A stretch of 64,000 nucleotides of DNA, taken from an uncultured Bacteroides sp. (GTDB lineage: Bacteria; Bacteroidota; Bacteroidia; Chitinophagales; Chitinophagaceae). Below are positions 1 through 8,239 of the stretch, one piece after another (position 1 is the stretch's first letter; the number at the start of each line of letters is the position of its first letter). Under the pieces are notes generated by a model. The model saw only the letters and a list, made by a program, of their open reading frames with translations, did no database searches and was not told the DNA's origin. Made by a program: the position numbers and the translations under genes. Where the stretch lies: the NCBI GenBank assembly GCA_902168085.1, contig CABHOP010000015.1, positions 62,001 to 126,000 of the forward strand, read 5' to 3'.

Positions 1-552
1 TCTCGTATAGGTAAAAAGCCGATAACTGTAGTAAAGGGTGTTACTGTTACTGTAACGCCAGCTAACGAAGTAGTATTCAAAGGTCCTAAAGGTGAGCTGA
101 AGCAAACTATCGACCGCGATATTAAAGTAGAAGTGGTGAATGATGAAGTTGTTATCACACGTCCTACAGATCAGATACGCCACCGCGCACTGCATGGCTT
201 ATATCGTGCACTGCTGGCTAATATGATGACTGGTGTTTCTGAAGGTTTCAAGAAAGAACTGGAACTGGTGGGTGTGGGTTATCGTGCAGCTATCGCTGGT
301 CAACAACTGGATATGGCACTGGGCTTCTCTCACAATATCATTTTCGACCTGCCAACTGAAATCAAAGCTACAACAGTAGCTGAAAAAGGTCAGAACCCAA
401 GGATCATCCTGGAATCGACTGATAAACAACTGCTGGGTGCAGTAGCTGCTAAAATTCGCAGCCTGCGCAAACCAGAACCTTACAAAGGTAAAGGTGTTCG
501 CTTTGCAGGTGAGATTGTTCGCCGTAAAGCTGGTAAAGCAGCCGGTAAATAA
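1..552 (+). CDS. rplF: 50S ribosomal protein L6 (5' partial, lacks only the start codon)
   Basis: Large-subunit protein that binds 23S rRNA near the sarcin-ricin loop and the factor-binding site. The open frame runs from the first base of the window. The protein begins SRIGKKPITV, the usual L6 N-terminus after its initiator Met, so the ATG lies just outside. The C-terminal L6 signature is visible as RKPEPYKGKGVRF followed by a basic tail. It is the first visible gene of an spc-type operon and is followed by rplR after an unusually long gap of about 115 bases that holds a strong hairpin. Identification is secure; only the start is missing. Confidence 0.97.
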   Translation, partial: SRIGKKPITVVKGVTVTVTPANEVVFKGPKGELKQTIDRDIKVEVVNDEVVITRPTDQIRHRALHGLYRALLANMMTGVSEGFKKELELVGVGYRAAIAGQQLDMALGFSHNIIFDLPTEIKATTVAEKGQNPRIILESTDKQLLGAVAAKIRSLRKPEPYKGKGVRFAGEIVRRKAGKAAGK

Positions 553-560
553 TAAAACTG

Positions 561-591
561 ATTATCATCCTGTAGTGTACAGGATGATAAT
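561..591. other. 14-bp perfect hairpin between rplF and rplR
   Basis: Bases 561-574 and 578-591 are perfectly complementary around a 3-base loop. No run of T follows on the plus strand, so it does not look like a classical Rho-independent terminator. It may be an mRNA processing, stability or attenuation element inside the ribosomal operon. Structure is seen directly; role is inference. Confidence 0.6.
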
Positions 592-667
592 TACTTATAT
601 CAATTTTGTAAAAACTCCGGTAGCCATATTGCAGTTAGCAGCATGAGCCCGTAAAAACTAAGATAAA

Positions 668-1027
668 ATGTCACTGGATCCAAAAGTAATCCGTCGTCAG
701 AAATTGCGTTGGCGCATACGTGCCAAAGTAACAGGCACATCTCAAAAGCCTCGTCTTTCTGTATTCCGCAGCAATAAGGATATCTACGCACAACTGATAG
801 ATGATGCAACAGGTACTACGTTGGCTGCTGCAAGTTCTCGTCAGAAAGATATCGCTGCGCAAAAAGTAACTAAATCAGAGAAATCTGTACTGGTTGGTAA
901 AGCGATAGCTGAAAAAGCTAAATCACTGGGCATTGAAACATGTGTGTTCGATCGTGGTGGTTACCTGTATCATGGCCGTGTTAAGTCTGTAGCAGATGGT
1001 GCACGCGAAGGCGGAATGAAACTTTAA
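668..1027 (+). CDS. rplR: 50S ribosomal protein L18
   Basis: 5S rRNA-binding protein of the large-subunit central protuberance. The 119-residue length is normal for the family. The basic N-terminus ([16 protein letters not shown]) is followed by the typical [18 protein letters not shown] segment, and the C-terminus has [19 protein letters not shown], the conserved L18 ending. Gene order rplF-rplR-rpsE is the standard spc operon order. The ATG follows a 115-base spacer carrying a hairpin; no strong ribosome-binding site is seen, as expected for Bacteroidota. Confident assignment. Confidence 0.98.
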   Translation: MSLDPKVIRRQKLRWRIRAKVTGTSQKPRLSVFRSNKDIYAQLIDDATGTTLAAASSRQKDIAAQKVTKSEKSVLVGKAIAEKAKSLGIETCVFDRGGYLYHGRVKSVADGAREGGMKL

Positions 1028-1064
1028 TCACAACATTAATTAACTTTTTTCTTTACAATATATA

Positions 1065-1583
1065 ATGGCGAAGACACAATTAAATCGCGTAAAAGCCGGA
1101 GACCTGGAACTGCATGAAAAGGTTGTGGCAATCAACCGTGTGGTAAAAACCACTAAAGGTGGCCGCGCTTTCAGCTTTTCTGCATTGGTGGTAGTAGGTA
1201 ATGGCCAGGGTGTGGTAGGCCACGGCTTGGGTAAAGCCAAAGAAGTACAGGAAGCTATTACTAAAGGTATAGACGACGCTAAGAAAAACCTGATAAAAGT
1301 GCCGGTAATGAACGGTACAATACCTCACGAGCAGTTTGCTAAAGAAGGTGCTGCAAAAGTACTTATCAAACCAGCAGCTCACGGTACGGGTGTGATAGCA
1401 GGTGGTAGCATGCGTGCTGTACTGGAAGCAGCAGGTGTTACAGACGTACTGTCTAAATCACTGGGTTCTGCAAATCCGCACAACGTGGTAAAAGCTACTT
1501 TCGTTGCACTGGGTTCTCTGCGTGAGCCGGTACAGGTTGCTAAACAACGCAACATCAACCTGAAGAAGGTATTTAACGGTTAA
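1065..1583 (+). CDS. rpsE: 30S ribosomal protein S5
   Basis: Small-subunit protein contributing to decoding accuracy and mRNA helicase activity at the entry channel. The N-terminal double-stranded RNA-binding domain is visible ([20 protein letters not shown], then [20 protein letters not shown]), followed by the C-terminal domain with [20 protein letters not shown]. At 172 residues it is of normal length. The ATG at 1065 follows rplR by 37 bases. A small GC-rich stem (1591-1601) lies just after its stop. Confident assignment. Confidence 0.98.
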   Translation: MAKTQLNRVKAGDLELHEKVVAINRVVKTTKGGRAFSFSALVVVGNGQGVVGHGLGKAKEVQEAITKGIDDAKKNLIKVPVMNGTIPHEQFAKEGAAKVLIKPAAHGTGVIAGGSMRAVLEAAGVTDVLSKSLGSANPHNVVKATFVALGSLREPVQVAKQRNINLKKVFNG

Positions 1584-1641
1584 TAACCGGGCCCTTCGGG
1601 CGTTTGAAATTGAATTTTAACTCTTGAATTATAATAGCGTC

Positions 1642-1827
1642 ATGGCTAAAATTAAAATTACACAGATAAAGAGCGGTATTGACCGTCCTGAGCGCCAAAA
1701 GCGTACGCTGATAGCTCTGGGTCTGCGCAAGATGCATGCTACTGTAGAAGTTGAAGAAACTCCTCAGATAAAAGGCATGGTACAAGCTGTTCATCACCTG
1801 GTGAAAGTGGAAGAAGTAAAAGCTTAA
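1642..1827 (+). CDS. rpmD: 50S ribosomal protein L30
   Basis: Small large-subunit protein of 61 residues. The sequence MAKIKITQIKSGIDRP, then RTLIALGLRKMH, is the L30 fold signature. The frame is open upstream from a TTG at 1624, but the ATG at 1642 gives the family-standard N-terminus and length, so that start is chosen. It lies between rpsE and rplO as expected for the spc operon. Many bacteria lack L30; it is present here. Confidence 0.96.
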   Translation: MAKIKITQIKSGIDRPERQKRTLIALGLRKMHATVEVEETPQIKGMVQAVHHLVKVEEVKA

Positions 1828-1886
1828 TTATTAACCTGATTTGCGAGCGGTTATACCATTCCGCGCAAGTTCAAAAATCGTAAACT

Positions 1887-2333
1887 ATGCAATTGCATAA
1901 CTTAAAACCTGCAGAAGGTTCAGTTCAAAAAGTAAAACGTATCGGTCGTGGTGAAGGTAGTGGACACGGTGGTACCTCTACTCGTGGTAATAAAGGTCAG
2001 CAAGCACGTACCGGTTATCAATCTAAAAAAGGACACGAAGGTGGCCAGATGCCTATCCAGCGTCGTATGCCTAAACGTGGTTTCAAAAATAACAACCGTG
2101 TTGACTATAAAGTGTTCAACATCGGTCAGTTAGACTACCTGATAGAAAAATACAGCCTGTCAGAGTTTTCTTTGGACCTGCTTTACATCAATGGTCTTAT
2201 CAGCCGCACAGATGCAGTTAAGATATTGGGTAACGGCGAAGTAAAAGCTAAACTGGCTTTCAAGGTAAACGCCATCAGCGAAAAAGCCAAGCAAGCTATC
2301 GAAGCAGCTGGCGGCTCCGTAGAACTGGTTTAA
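1887..2333 (+). CDS. rplO: 50S ribosomal protein L15
   Basis: Late-assembling large-subunit protein. The Gly/Lys/Arg-rich N-terminus (RIGRGEGSGHGGTSTRGNKG, then GGQMPIQRRMPKRGF) is diagnostic, and the C-terminal half carries the L15e/L18e fold ending in IEAAGGSVELV. At 148 residues it matches the family. It is followed by a strong terminator-like hairpin before secY, which suggests the r-protein and secY transcripts are partly uncoupled. Confidence 0.98.
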   Translation: MQLHNLKPAEGSVQKVKRIGRGEGSGHGGTSTRGNKGQQARTGYQSKKGHEGGQMPIQRRMPKRGFKNNNRVDYKVFNIGQLDYLIEKYSLSEFSLDLLYINGLISRTDAVKILGNGEVKAKLAFKVNAISEKAKQAIEAAGGSVELV

Positions 2334-2349
2334 TCTAATAATATTTCGG

Positions 2350-2378
2350 AAAGACGCATTTGGTAAAATGCGTCTTTT
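2350..2378 (+). terminator. Terminator-like hairpin between rplO and secY
   Basis: A 12-bp perfect stem (2350-2361 with 2366-2377) around a 4-base loop ends in four T residues. It fits a Rho-independent terminator or attenuator inside the spc operon, 16 bases after the rplO stop and about 45 bases before secY. Confidence 0.65.
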
Positions 2379-2423
2379 ATCGTTTATTCGCATTTCACAT
2401 TTTTTTGACTAATTACAGACCCA

Positions 2424-3773
2424 GTGAAGAAACTAATTGACACGCTTAAGAATATCTGGAGTATAGACGAACTCCGTAAGCGCATCCTATTCACATTGAT
2501 GCTGGTTTTGGTATATCGTGCAGGCTGTTACATAACACTGCCGGGTATCAATCCTAATATGCTGGTGCTTGAGGGCAGCCAGGAAGGCCTGCTTGGCCTG
2601 TTCAACATGTTTGCAGGTGGTGCGTTTAGCCGCGCCTCTGTATTCGCGTTAGGTGTTATGCCTTATATCTCTGCATCTATCTTCATGCAGCTGGCCGGCA
2701 TCGTTGTGCCACAGATTGCTAAGATGCAACGTGAGGATAGCGGCCGCCGTAAAATAAATCAGTACACACGTTACCTTACCGTATTGGTTACTGTGTTCCA
2801 GGCAAGTGCTTATGTAGCTTACCTGCGTACACAAAGCGGTACTGCTATCGTTCCTGAATTCTCTGCATTCCTGTTCTGGCTTTCTACTGTTGTAGTACTT
2901 ACTGCAGGTACATTGTTTGTAATGTGGATGGGTGAAAAGATAACTGATAAAGGTATTGGTAATGGTACATCCCTTATCATCATGGTTGGTATCCTTGCTC
3001 GTCTGCCTCACTCACTGGGCCAGGAGTTTGATGCTAAAAACCTTGGTGGTGGCGGTGGTCTGCTGATATTCCTGATAGAGATCGCAGTATTCATCGCTGT
3101 GGTAGTAGGCCTTATCCTGCTGACACAAGGTATCCGTAAAATACCGCTGAACTATGCACGTCGCATCATAGGTAGCAATAACGCTGCACGTGAAGTAGCA
3201 GGTGGTTCACGCGATTTCATACCGCTGAAAGTAAACTCTGCGGGTGTTATGCCTATCATCTTTGCCCAGGCTATCATGTTCATCCCGGCTACTATTGCCG
3301 GTTTCTCTAACAATGAAACAGCAGCTGGTTTCGTACGTGCTATGTCTGATCACACATCACTGTGGTATAACGTGATATATGCTGTATTGGTAATCGCATT
3401 TACCTATTTCTATACAGCACTTATCTTCAACCCAACAGAGATGGCCGATAACCTGAAACGTAACAACAGCTTTATCCCTGGTGTAAAACCGGGTGAGCCT
3501 ACAGCAGATTATATTGCTACTATTATGGACCGTATCACCCTGCCGGGTGCTGTGTTCCTGGCGGTAGCAGGTATCCTGCCTGGTATTGCTGCATTGTTGG
3601 GTGTTACCAGCGGGTTCTCTACATTCTTCGGCGGTACGTCTATGCTGATAGGTGTTGGTGTTATCCTTGATACACTGCAACAAATAGAAAGCCACCTGCT
3701 GATGCGCCAATACGATGGCCTGATGAAAACAGGACGTATCACTGGCCGTCAGAGTGCAGGTGCTGCTGTATAA
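2424..3773 (+). CDS. secY: Protein translocase subunit SecY
   Basis: Central channel of the Sec translocon in the inner membrane. The 449-residue protein has about ten membrane segments. Visible hallmarks are the plug and TM2 region (GLFNMFAGGAFSRASVFALG), then MPYISASIFMQL, the loop GEKITDKGIGNGTSLII, and the cytosolic C5-region motif NRNNSFIPG-like (LKRNNSFIPGVKPG). The start is GTG at 2424, because no ATG lies close upstream in frame. It follows rplO after a terminator-like hairpin and is followed 17 bases later by map, with which it is probably co-transcribed. Confident assignment. Confidence 0.98.
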   Translation: MKKLIDTLKNIWSIDELRKRILFTLMLVLVYRAGCYITLPGINPNMLVLEGSQEGLLGLFNMFAGGAFSRASVFALGVMPYISASIFMQLAGIVVPQIAKMQREDSGRRKINQYTRYLTVLVTVFQASAYVAYLRTQSGTAIVPEFSAFLFWLSTVVVLTAGTLFVMWMGEKITDKGIGNGTSLIIMVGILARLPHSLGQEFDAKNLGGGGGLLIFLIEIAVFIAVVVGLILLTQGIRKIPLNYARRIIGSNNAAREVAGGSRDFIPLKVNSAGVMPIIFAQAIMFIPATIAGFSNNETAAGFVRAMSDHTSLWYNVIYAVLVIAFTYFYTALIFNPTEMADNLKRNNSFIPGVKPGEPTADYIATIMDRITLPGAVFLAVAGILPGIAALLGVTSGFSTFFGGTSMLIGVGVILDTLQQIESHLLMRQYDGLMKTGRITGRQSAGAAV

Positions 3774-3790
3774 TATTGAATTTCTGAGTA

Positions 3791-4627
3791 ATGATACATA
3801 TTAGAAGTAAAGAAGAAATTGAGCTGATCAGAAAAAGTGCTTTAACAGTCACTGCCACCTTAACACAGGTGGCAAACTTTTTAAAGCCCGGCATCACCAC
3901 TTTATCTATTGATAAAATGGCCGAGGCCTTTATACGCGACAATGGTGGCGTACCTTCTTTCAAAGGGTATGGGCCGGCGTCTTTGCCATTCCCGGCCTCG
4001 TTGTGCATTTCGGTAAACGAGGTGGTTGTGCATGGTTTCCCTAGCAATTATGAGCTGAAAGACGGTGATATTATATCTGTTGACTGCGGTGTATACATGA
4101 ACGGATATCACGGTGACCATGCCTATACGTTTGCTATTGGCGAGGTGAAGCCTGAAGTATTGAAACTGATGCGCATCACTAAAGAAGCGCTAATGAATGC
4201 AGTGTACCAGGCACGTGAAAATAACAGGGTAGGCGATATCTCTTTTGCTGTTGAAGACCTTACCGGCCGTCAGAATGGTTATGGTGTGGTGCGCGAACTG
4301 GTGGGCCACGGTGTAGGAAAGAAACTGCATGAAGACCCGCAGGTGCCTAACTACGGCCGCCGCGGCGATGGTAAACGCCTGAAGCAAGGTATGGTATTGG
4401 CTATCGAGCCAATGATAAATCTGGGCACGAAAGATGTGCTGACATTAGAAGACGGCTGGACGGTCGTTACTGCCGATGGCAAGCCTTCTGTACACTATGA
4501 GCATACTACATTGGTTGGGAAGAACAGGGGCGAAGCACTTTCAAACTTTGCACCTATTGAAGCTGCTGAACGTGCCAATCCTGAGTTGAACACCGGGCAC
4601 CTGGTAGACCTGCCGGTTACTGCTTAG
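3791..4627 (+). CDS. map: Methionine aminopeptidase type I
   Basis: Removes the initiator methionine from nascent proteins in the cytoplasm with a dinuclear metal site. Metal and substrate residues of the pita-bread fold are visible: SVDCGVYMNGYHGDHAYTF holds both Asp ligands, GHGVGKKLHEDP the His ligand, and AIEPMINLG and HYEHTTLV the two Glu ligands. At 278 residues it is slightly longer than the ~255-residue average, with a C-terminal tail of about 25 residues. It follows secY by 17 bases. Its last four bases overlap the end of the convergent topoisomerase gene. The usual next gene, infA, is absent. Confidence 0.97.
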   Translation: MIHIRSKEEIELIRKSALTVTATLTQVANFLKPGITTLSIDKMAEAFIRDNGGVPSFKGYGPASLPFPASLCISVNEVVVHGFPSNYELKDGDIISVDCGVYMNGYHGDHAYTFAIGEVKPEVLKLMRITKEALMNAVYQARENNRVGDISFAVEDLTGRQNGYGVVRELVGHGVGKKLHEDPQVPNYGRRGDGKRLKQGMVLAIEPMINLGTKDVLTLEDGWTVVTADGKPSVHYEHTTLVGKNRGEALSNFAPIEAAERANPELNTGHLVDLPVTA

Positions 4628-5742
4628 ATTATAATACTAGTAGTAGATTTCAAGATCTTCATCATTATTTTTTCATCTGTACTTAATTCAATACTGTCGT
4701 CGCAAGCGGCAGTATTTTTTTGTTCCAGCAATGTGTGGAGTGTATTGTTAGTATAGTGGTCTATCACTACAGGATGCACATAATATTTCTTACACACAGC
4801 ACGTGTATTGCCCAGCTTTTCGGCAACCATATCCAGCACTTCTACTATAGCTTTCTTAGTTGCCGTAATGCCATCTACTGTTCCCTTTTCTTTAAAGGCT
4901 TCGATAGCTTGTAGCGTTCCTGCCCATGTCCGGAAATCTTTGGCTGTGAAATCGCCTCCACTGATGGTTTTAATGTAACTGTTTACCATGCCCGAATCCA
5001 CCGCCTTTCGTTTGCCGTTATCATCATAATACTGGAATAATTCTTTACCCGGTATATCCCTGCATTGCTGAACGATACGAGCAAGTTTTTTACTTTTCAG
5101 GTTTATTTTGTGGTAAACACCTTTCTTACCTTTAAACTCAAACTTTACCTCATTGCCATTTATCTGCACATGTTTATCCTTCATGGTGGTCAGCCCGAAA
5201 GAACCATAGAGCTTTTCATATTCATTGCTGCCAATGCGTATGCAAGTGCATTGCAACAGTGCAATGATGGTAGCCATTATTTTCTCATGCGGTAGCCCCG
5301 GTAATGCCATGTGTTTTTCCAGTTGCTTCCTGATGGTGGGTAATGCTTTCCCAAATTCATACAAATGAGAAAATTTGGTTTGGTTACGCAGCGTTGTCCA
5401 TAGCGTATGATACTTGTATTGCTTACGTCCCATGGCGTCTGTACCTGTTACCTGCAGGTGGCTATTGGCTATCGGGCTGATCCATACATTTTGCCATGCC
5501 GGTGGTATCACCAGTTTCTTTATCCTGTCCAGCGTTTCTTTATCCTTTATAGTCTTGCCGTTGTAGGAGTAAGTCCAGCCGCCATTCTTTTGTTTGCGGC
5601 TGATGCCTGCTATCGTATCAGTGGTATATACCAGGTCTATAGCCGCCGCACTCTTAGCGGTATCCATATGCAATTTATCCAGCTTCTTACGGGTAAATTT
5701 TATCTCGGTTGGGTTCGATATTCGAATTGCTGCTGTTGCCAC
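4624..5742 (-). CDS. DNA topoisomerase IB (poxvirus/bacterial type)
   Basis: Relaxes supercoils through a 3'-phosphotyrosyl intermediate. The 372-residue protein has the N-terminal Topo-C-like domain (YTYNG-like SYNGKTIKDKETLDRI, then PPAWQNVWISP) and a tyrosine-recombinase-like catalytic domain. Candidate catalytic residues by alignment with family motifs are Arg169 (CIRIGSNEYEKLYG), Lys206/207 (KGKKGVYHKI), Arg271 (KDFRTWAGT), Asn312 and Tyr321 (NTRAVCKKYYVHP). Asn in place of the viral His is known for the bacterial branch. It is convergent with map and overlaps its stop by 4 bases. It is an accessory enzyme sporadic in bacteria; its presence here interrupts the usual ribosomal gene order. 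Confidence 0.93.
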   Translation of the reverse strand: MATAAIRISNPTEIKFTRKKLDKLHMDTAKSAAAIDLVYTTDTIAGISRKQKNGGWTYSYNGKTIKDKETLDRIKKLVIPPAWQNVWISPIANSHLQVTGTDAMGRKQYKYHTLWTTLRNQTKFSHLYEFGKALPTIRKQLEKHMALPGLPHEKIMATIIALLQCTCIRIGSNEYEKLYGSFGLTTMKDKHVQINGNEVKFEFKGKKGVYHKINLKSKKLARIVQQCRDIPGKELFQYYDDNGKRKAVDSGMVNSYIKTISGGDFTAKDFRTWAGTLQAIEAFKEKGTVDGITATKKAIVEVLDMVAEKLGNTRAVCKKYYVHPVVIDHYTNNTLHTLLEQKNTAACDDSIELSTDEKIMMKILKSTTSIII

Positions 5743-5759
5743 GATATACTGAAAATAAA

Positions 5760-5789
5760 AACCGTGCCTGCAATACTACAGGCACGGTT
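5760..5789 (-). terminator. Terminator downstream of lgt
   Basis: An 11-bp perfect stem (5760-5770 with 5779-5789). On the minus strand it is followed by a T-rich tract, and it sits 20 bases after the lgt stop and just upstream of the topoisomerase start. Confidence 0.8.
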
Positions 5790-5809
5790 CCAAATAGTTA
5801 TACATTGTA

Positions 5810-7099
5810 TTAAGCTGGTGTTTGTGGCACAGCCTTCTTTTTTCTCGTTACCAGTATCAATATACCGGCTATTACCAGCACAGTAGAAATGATCTCGGCC
5901 TGTGTCGGGTGCAGGAAACCCCAGTCGTATTTATAGTTCACACGTATTTTTTCTATAAAGAAACGCTCCAGCCCGTTGAAGATAAGGTAGGTGCCAAACA
6001 TCTGCCACGCATACTTCAATCGTGTGCGTATAGCCCACAGGAAGGCAAATATCAGCATGCAGGCTACAAACTCATAGAGTGGGGTAGGGAATACCCCTGC
6101 AGGCAAAACAGCACAGTAATTATCCATGCATCCGGCTATCTGCACACCTTCATTGTTTACATTATGCGGATAATTCATGGCAAACATCCATTCGGGCAGC
6201 CAACTGGGGGCAGGCGCTGTGATATGCGGCACATTAGCAAGGCTGCCGAAATCACGAACAAAATATTGGTGCGCCGTTTTCAAGGTGTTTTGAAATTCAC
6301 CCGCAGCGGCCAGTCGTAATGAACCATCCGGGTCTGTAACATAGGCACTGTTAAAAATACCCCAGTCGCCATCACCTGCAAACTGGCAGCCCAGCCTGCC
6401 TATACCGTAGGCTAGTATCAGGCCCGGTGCGGCAGCATCACATAGGTGTTTGAAGGGGATATTGTTCTTACGTGCATAATACATCAAGGCTACTGTAGCC
6501 ACTATCAAACCACCATAAAAGGTAAGGCCCGATGAGGATAGCAGGCTCTCCATAGGGTTTTGTATAAAGTCATCCCAGGTTTCAAAGGCATTGAATATTT
6601 TGGCGCCCGCAAGCCCGCCCACAGCAGCTATCATCACTATCTCGCTGATGCGCTGATGTGGGTGTATCACTACTTTTCTTGTTTGCGGCTCCGGTAGTTG
6701 CTGTTTTTTCTTTTCAGCATATTTTAAGTATACCAATACGGCAGCACCAATTATGCCTACAAACAGGCTTCCTTTCAGGGAGAATAAATACCCCATCGGG
6801 TCGGGGGCTACTTCTGCTGCATTGCCCAGCATGCCGCCTGCTTTAAAACCCAGTACAAACCCCAGGATGCCCGAAATGACCAACTCATTTATAGTTACAG
6901 GTTTGCCTATTGTTTCTTCTGTATAGGTGGGCTGTATCAGGCCTTGTTGCTCTTTGCGTTTCAGCTCTTGCACTATGGTCCAGGCTGCAGCCAGGAAGGC
7001 AATGGCTACCATCAGGCCAAAGGTCTTGAATATGCTGAGCCATTCAGGCATCTCGGCACCTGTCAGGCTTTCTAATAAATGTTGAAAATCCGGGTACAT
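5810..7099 (-). CDS. lgt: Prolipoprotein diacylglyceryl transferase (long form)
   Basis: Inner-membrane enzyme that attaches diacylglycerol to the lipobox Cys of prelipoproteins. It is consistent with the many lipobox proteins in this window. The Lgt signature is visible as GLTFYGGLIVAT and GIGRLGCQFAGDGDWG, with the C-terminal GLERFFIEKIRVN segment holding Arg/Glu equivalents. E. coli His103 and Asn146 correspond to Tyr and Cys here, a variant seen in other phyla. At 429 residues it is far longer than the ~290-residue E. coli enzyme, through an extra N-terminal region and a long periplasmic insertion around residues 235-320. It is likely a single-gene unit ending at the 5760-5789 terminator. 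Confidence 0.92.
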   Translation of the reverse strand: MYPDFQHLLESLTGAEMPEWLSIFKTFGLMVAIAFLAAAWTIVQELKRKEQQGLIQPTYTEETIGKPVTINELVISGILGFVLGFKAGGMLGNAAEVAPDPMGYLFSLKGSLFVGIIGAAVLVYLKYAEKKKQQLPEPQTRKVVIHPHQRISEIVMIAAVGGLAGAKIFNAFETWDDFIQNPMESLLSSSGLTFYGGLIVATVALMYYARKNNIPFKHLCDAAAPGLILAYGIGRLGCQFAGDGDWGIFNSAYVTDPDGSLRLAAAGEFQNTLKTAHQYFVRDFGSLANVPHITAPAPSWLPEWMFAMNYPHNVNNEGVQIAGCMDNYCAVLPAGVFPTPLYEFVACMLIFAFLWAIRTRLKYAWQMFGTYLIFNGLERFFIEKIRVNYKYDWGFLHPTQAEIISTVLVIAGILILVTRKKKAVPQTPA

Positions 7100-7163
7100 A
7101 CGGCAGCGAAATTAGGCTATTAACTGACTTATCAAAAGGATAATTGTTAAATCAGCCTGAAGC

Positions 7164-8054
7164 TTACATGCCTGCTATGATAGCAAGTGTTTTTCTTATC
7201 ATATCATCTACAGCTACGTCCATATCATGTATAGCCTGTGTTGTAATGCGGTTATTGGTTACCGTGCTGATGGAAACACACTGATGGCCTAGTATTTTCC
7301 CCAATCCATACAGGCCAGATGTTTCCATTTCAAAATTCAACACCTGCATATCACGGCTATTGAATGTAGCCAGTGCATCTACCAGGTGCGGGAATGCAGG
7401 TTGTGCCCGCAAGGCACGCCCTTGTGGTGCAAAGAACCCGGGGCTGGTTATGGTAATACCATGATGGAAATCTTTACCGAAGTATTTCCGTAACTGTATG
7501 CTGGCCTCAGCTATGTAGGGGGTGATAATGCTGTTTACAAGCCTTGTGTGCAGTGAAAATTCATGCAGTATATATTGTTCGTCGGTATTATTGGGTAGCT
7601 TATAGTAATGCATCAGGTTGTCCAGCCCTATGGCATAGGCCGATAAAACAAGTTCTCCCGGCTGTATGTTTTTATGCAGGGCACCGCAGGTACCAAGGCG
7701 TATTATTTTCAGTTGCTTTGTTTGTAGCTTTATTTTTCGTGTGCTAAGGTCAATATTAGTTAATGCATCTATCTCATTCAGTACAATGTCTATGTTGTCT
7801 GTACCAATACCGGTACTGATAACACTAATGCGTTTGGCACCTATATAACCGGTATGCGTTACAAATTCCCTGTGAGAAACTGTACACTCTATCTTGTCAA
7901 AGTATTTGGATACTGCTTGCACTCTTGCTGGGTCTCCAACAGTGATGATGATATCTGCAAGCTGCGCCGGTACAAGGTTTAAATGATATACAGCGCCTTT
8001 GTTTGTAAGCAGCAATTCTGATGCTTCAATGCCATGAAATGGTAAAGCATTCAT
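7164..8054 (-). CDS. Nucleoside phosphorylase (uridine phosphorylase-like)
   Basis: NP-I family enzyme that cleaves nucleosides with phosphate. The 296-residue protein shows the phosphate-binding GDPARV near residue 42, STGIGTDNIDIVLNE near residue 90, RLGTCGAL near residue 130, and the nucleoside-site motif NFEMETSGLYGLGKILGH near residue 240. The EMET motif and general pattern favour uridine phosphorylase over purine nucleoside phosphorylase, but substrate cannot be set by eye. It is the upstream minus-strand neighbour of lgt and is divergent from the tRNA-Cys gene. Possible role in pyrimidine salvage. Confidence 0.85.
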   Translation of the reverse strand: MNALPFHGIEASELLLTNKGAVYHLNLVPAQLADIIITVGDPARVQAVSKYFDKIECTVSHREFVTHTGYIGAKRISVISTGIGTDNIDIVLNEIDALTNIDLSTRKIKLQTKQLKIIRLGTCGALHKNIQPGELVLSAYAIGLDNLMHYYKLPNNTDEQYILHEFSLHTRLVNSIITPYIAEASIQLRKYFGKDFHHGITITSPGFFAPQGRALRAQPAFPHLVDALATFNSRDMQVLNFEMETSGLYGLGKILGHQCVSISTVTNNRITTQAIHDMDVAVDDMIRKTLAIIAGM

Positions 8055-8071
8055 ACTTTATTTTTTAGTAC

Positions 8072-8101
8072 TTGTAAAGAAACGATTTTTTACTACATTT
8101 G
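8072..8101 (+). promoter_or_regulatory. Bacteroidota-type promoter of tRNA-Cys
   Basis: A TTG at 8072-8074 and TACATTTG at 8094-8101 are 19 bases apart. They match the Bacteroidota -33/-7 consensus (TTTG N17-23 TAnnTTTG). Initiation would fall a few bases before the tRNA at 8115. Confidence 0.75.
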
Positions 8102-8114
8102 CAATCCACTCAGC

Positions 8115-8188
8115 GGTCACATGGCCGAGCGGTTAGGCAGAGCTCTGCAAAAGCTCGTACAGCAGTTCGAATCTGCTTGTGACCTCCA
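8115..8188 (+). tRNA. tRNA-Cys (anticodon GCA)
   Basis: The cloverleaf can be drawn by eye. The acceptor stem is GGTCACA (8115-8121) with TGTGACC (8178-8184). The D arm contains AGCGGTTA. The anticodon stem GAGCT/AGCTC encloses the loop CTGCAAA, with anticodon GCA. The T arm is AGCAG-TTCGAAT-CTGCT. The discriminator base is T (U73), an identity element of tRNA-Cys, and CCA is encoded at 8186-8188. It is a single-gene unit with its own promoter and terminator. Confidence 0.97.
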
Positions 8189-8228
8189 AAAAATAAAAGC
8201 CTTCTCTATAGAGAAGGCTTTTATTTTT
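8189..8228. terminator. Bidirectional terminator after tRNA-Cys
   Basis: A near-perfect palindrome with a stem of about 17 bp (AAAGCCTTCTC with GAGAAGGCTTT at its core) and a TATA loop, flanked by A and T tracts. It serves tRNA-Cys on the plus strand and can serve as the terminator for the minus-strand gene ending at 8240. Confidence 0.9.
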
Positions 8229-8239
8229 TAATACTCTTT

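Noticed and set aside
1577-1601. Small GC-rich stems after rpsE
   Set aside because: Stems of only four bases and no strong T run; too weak to call a terminator.
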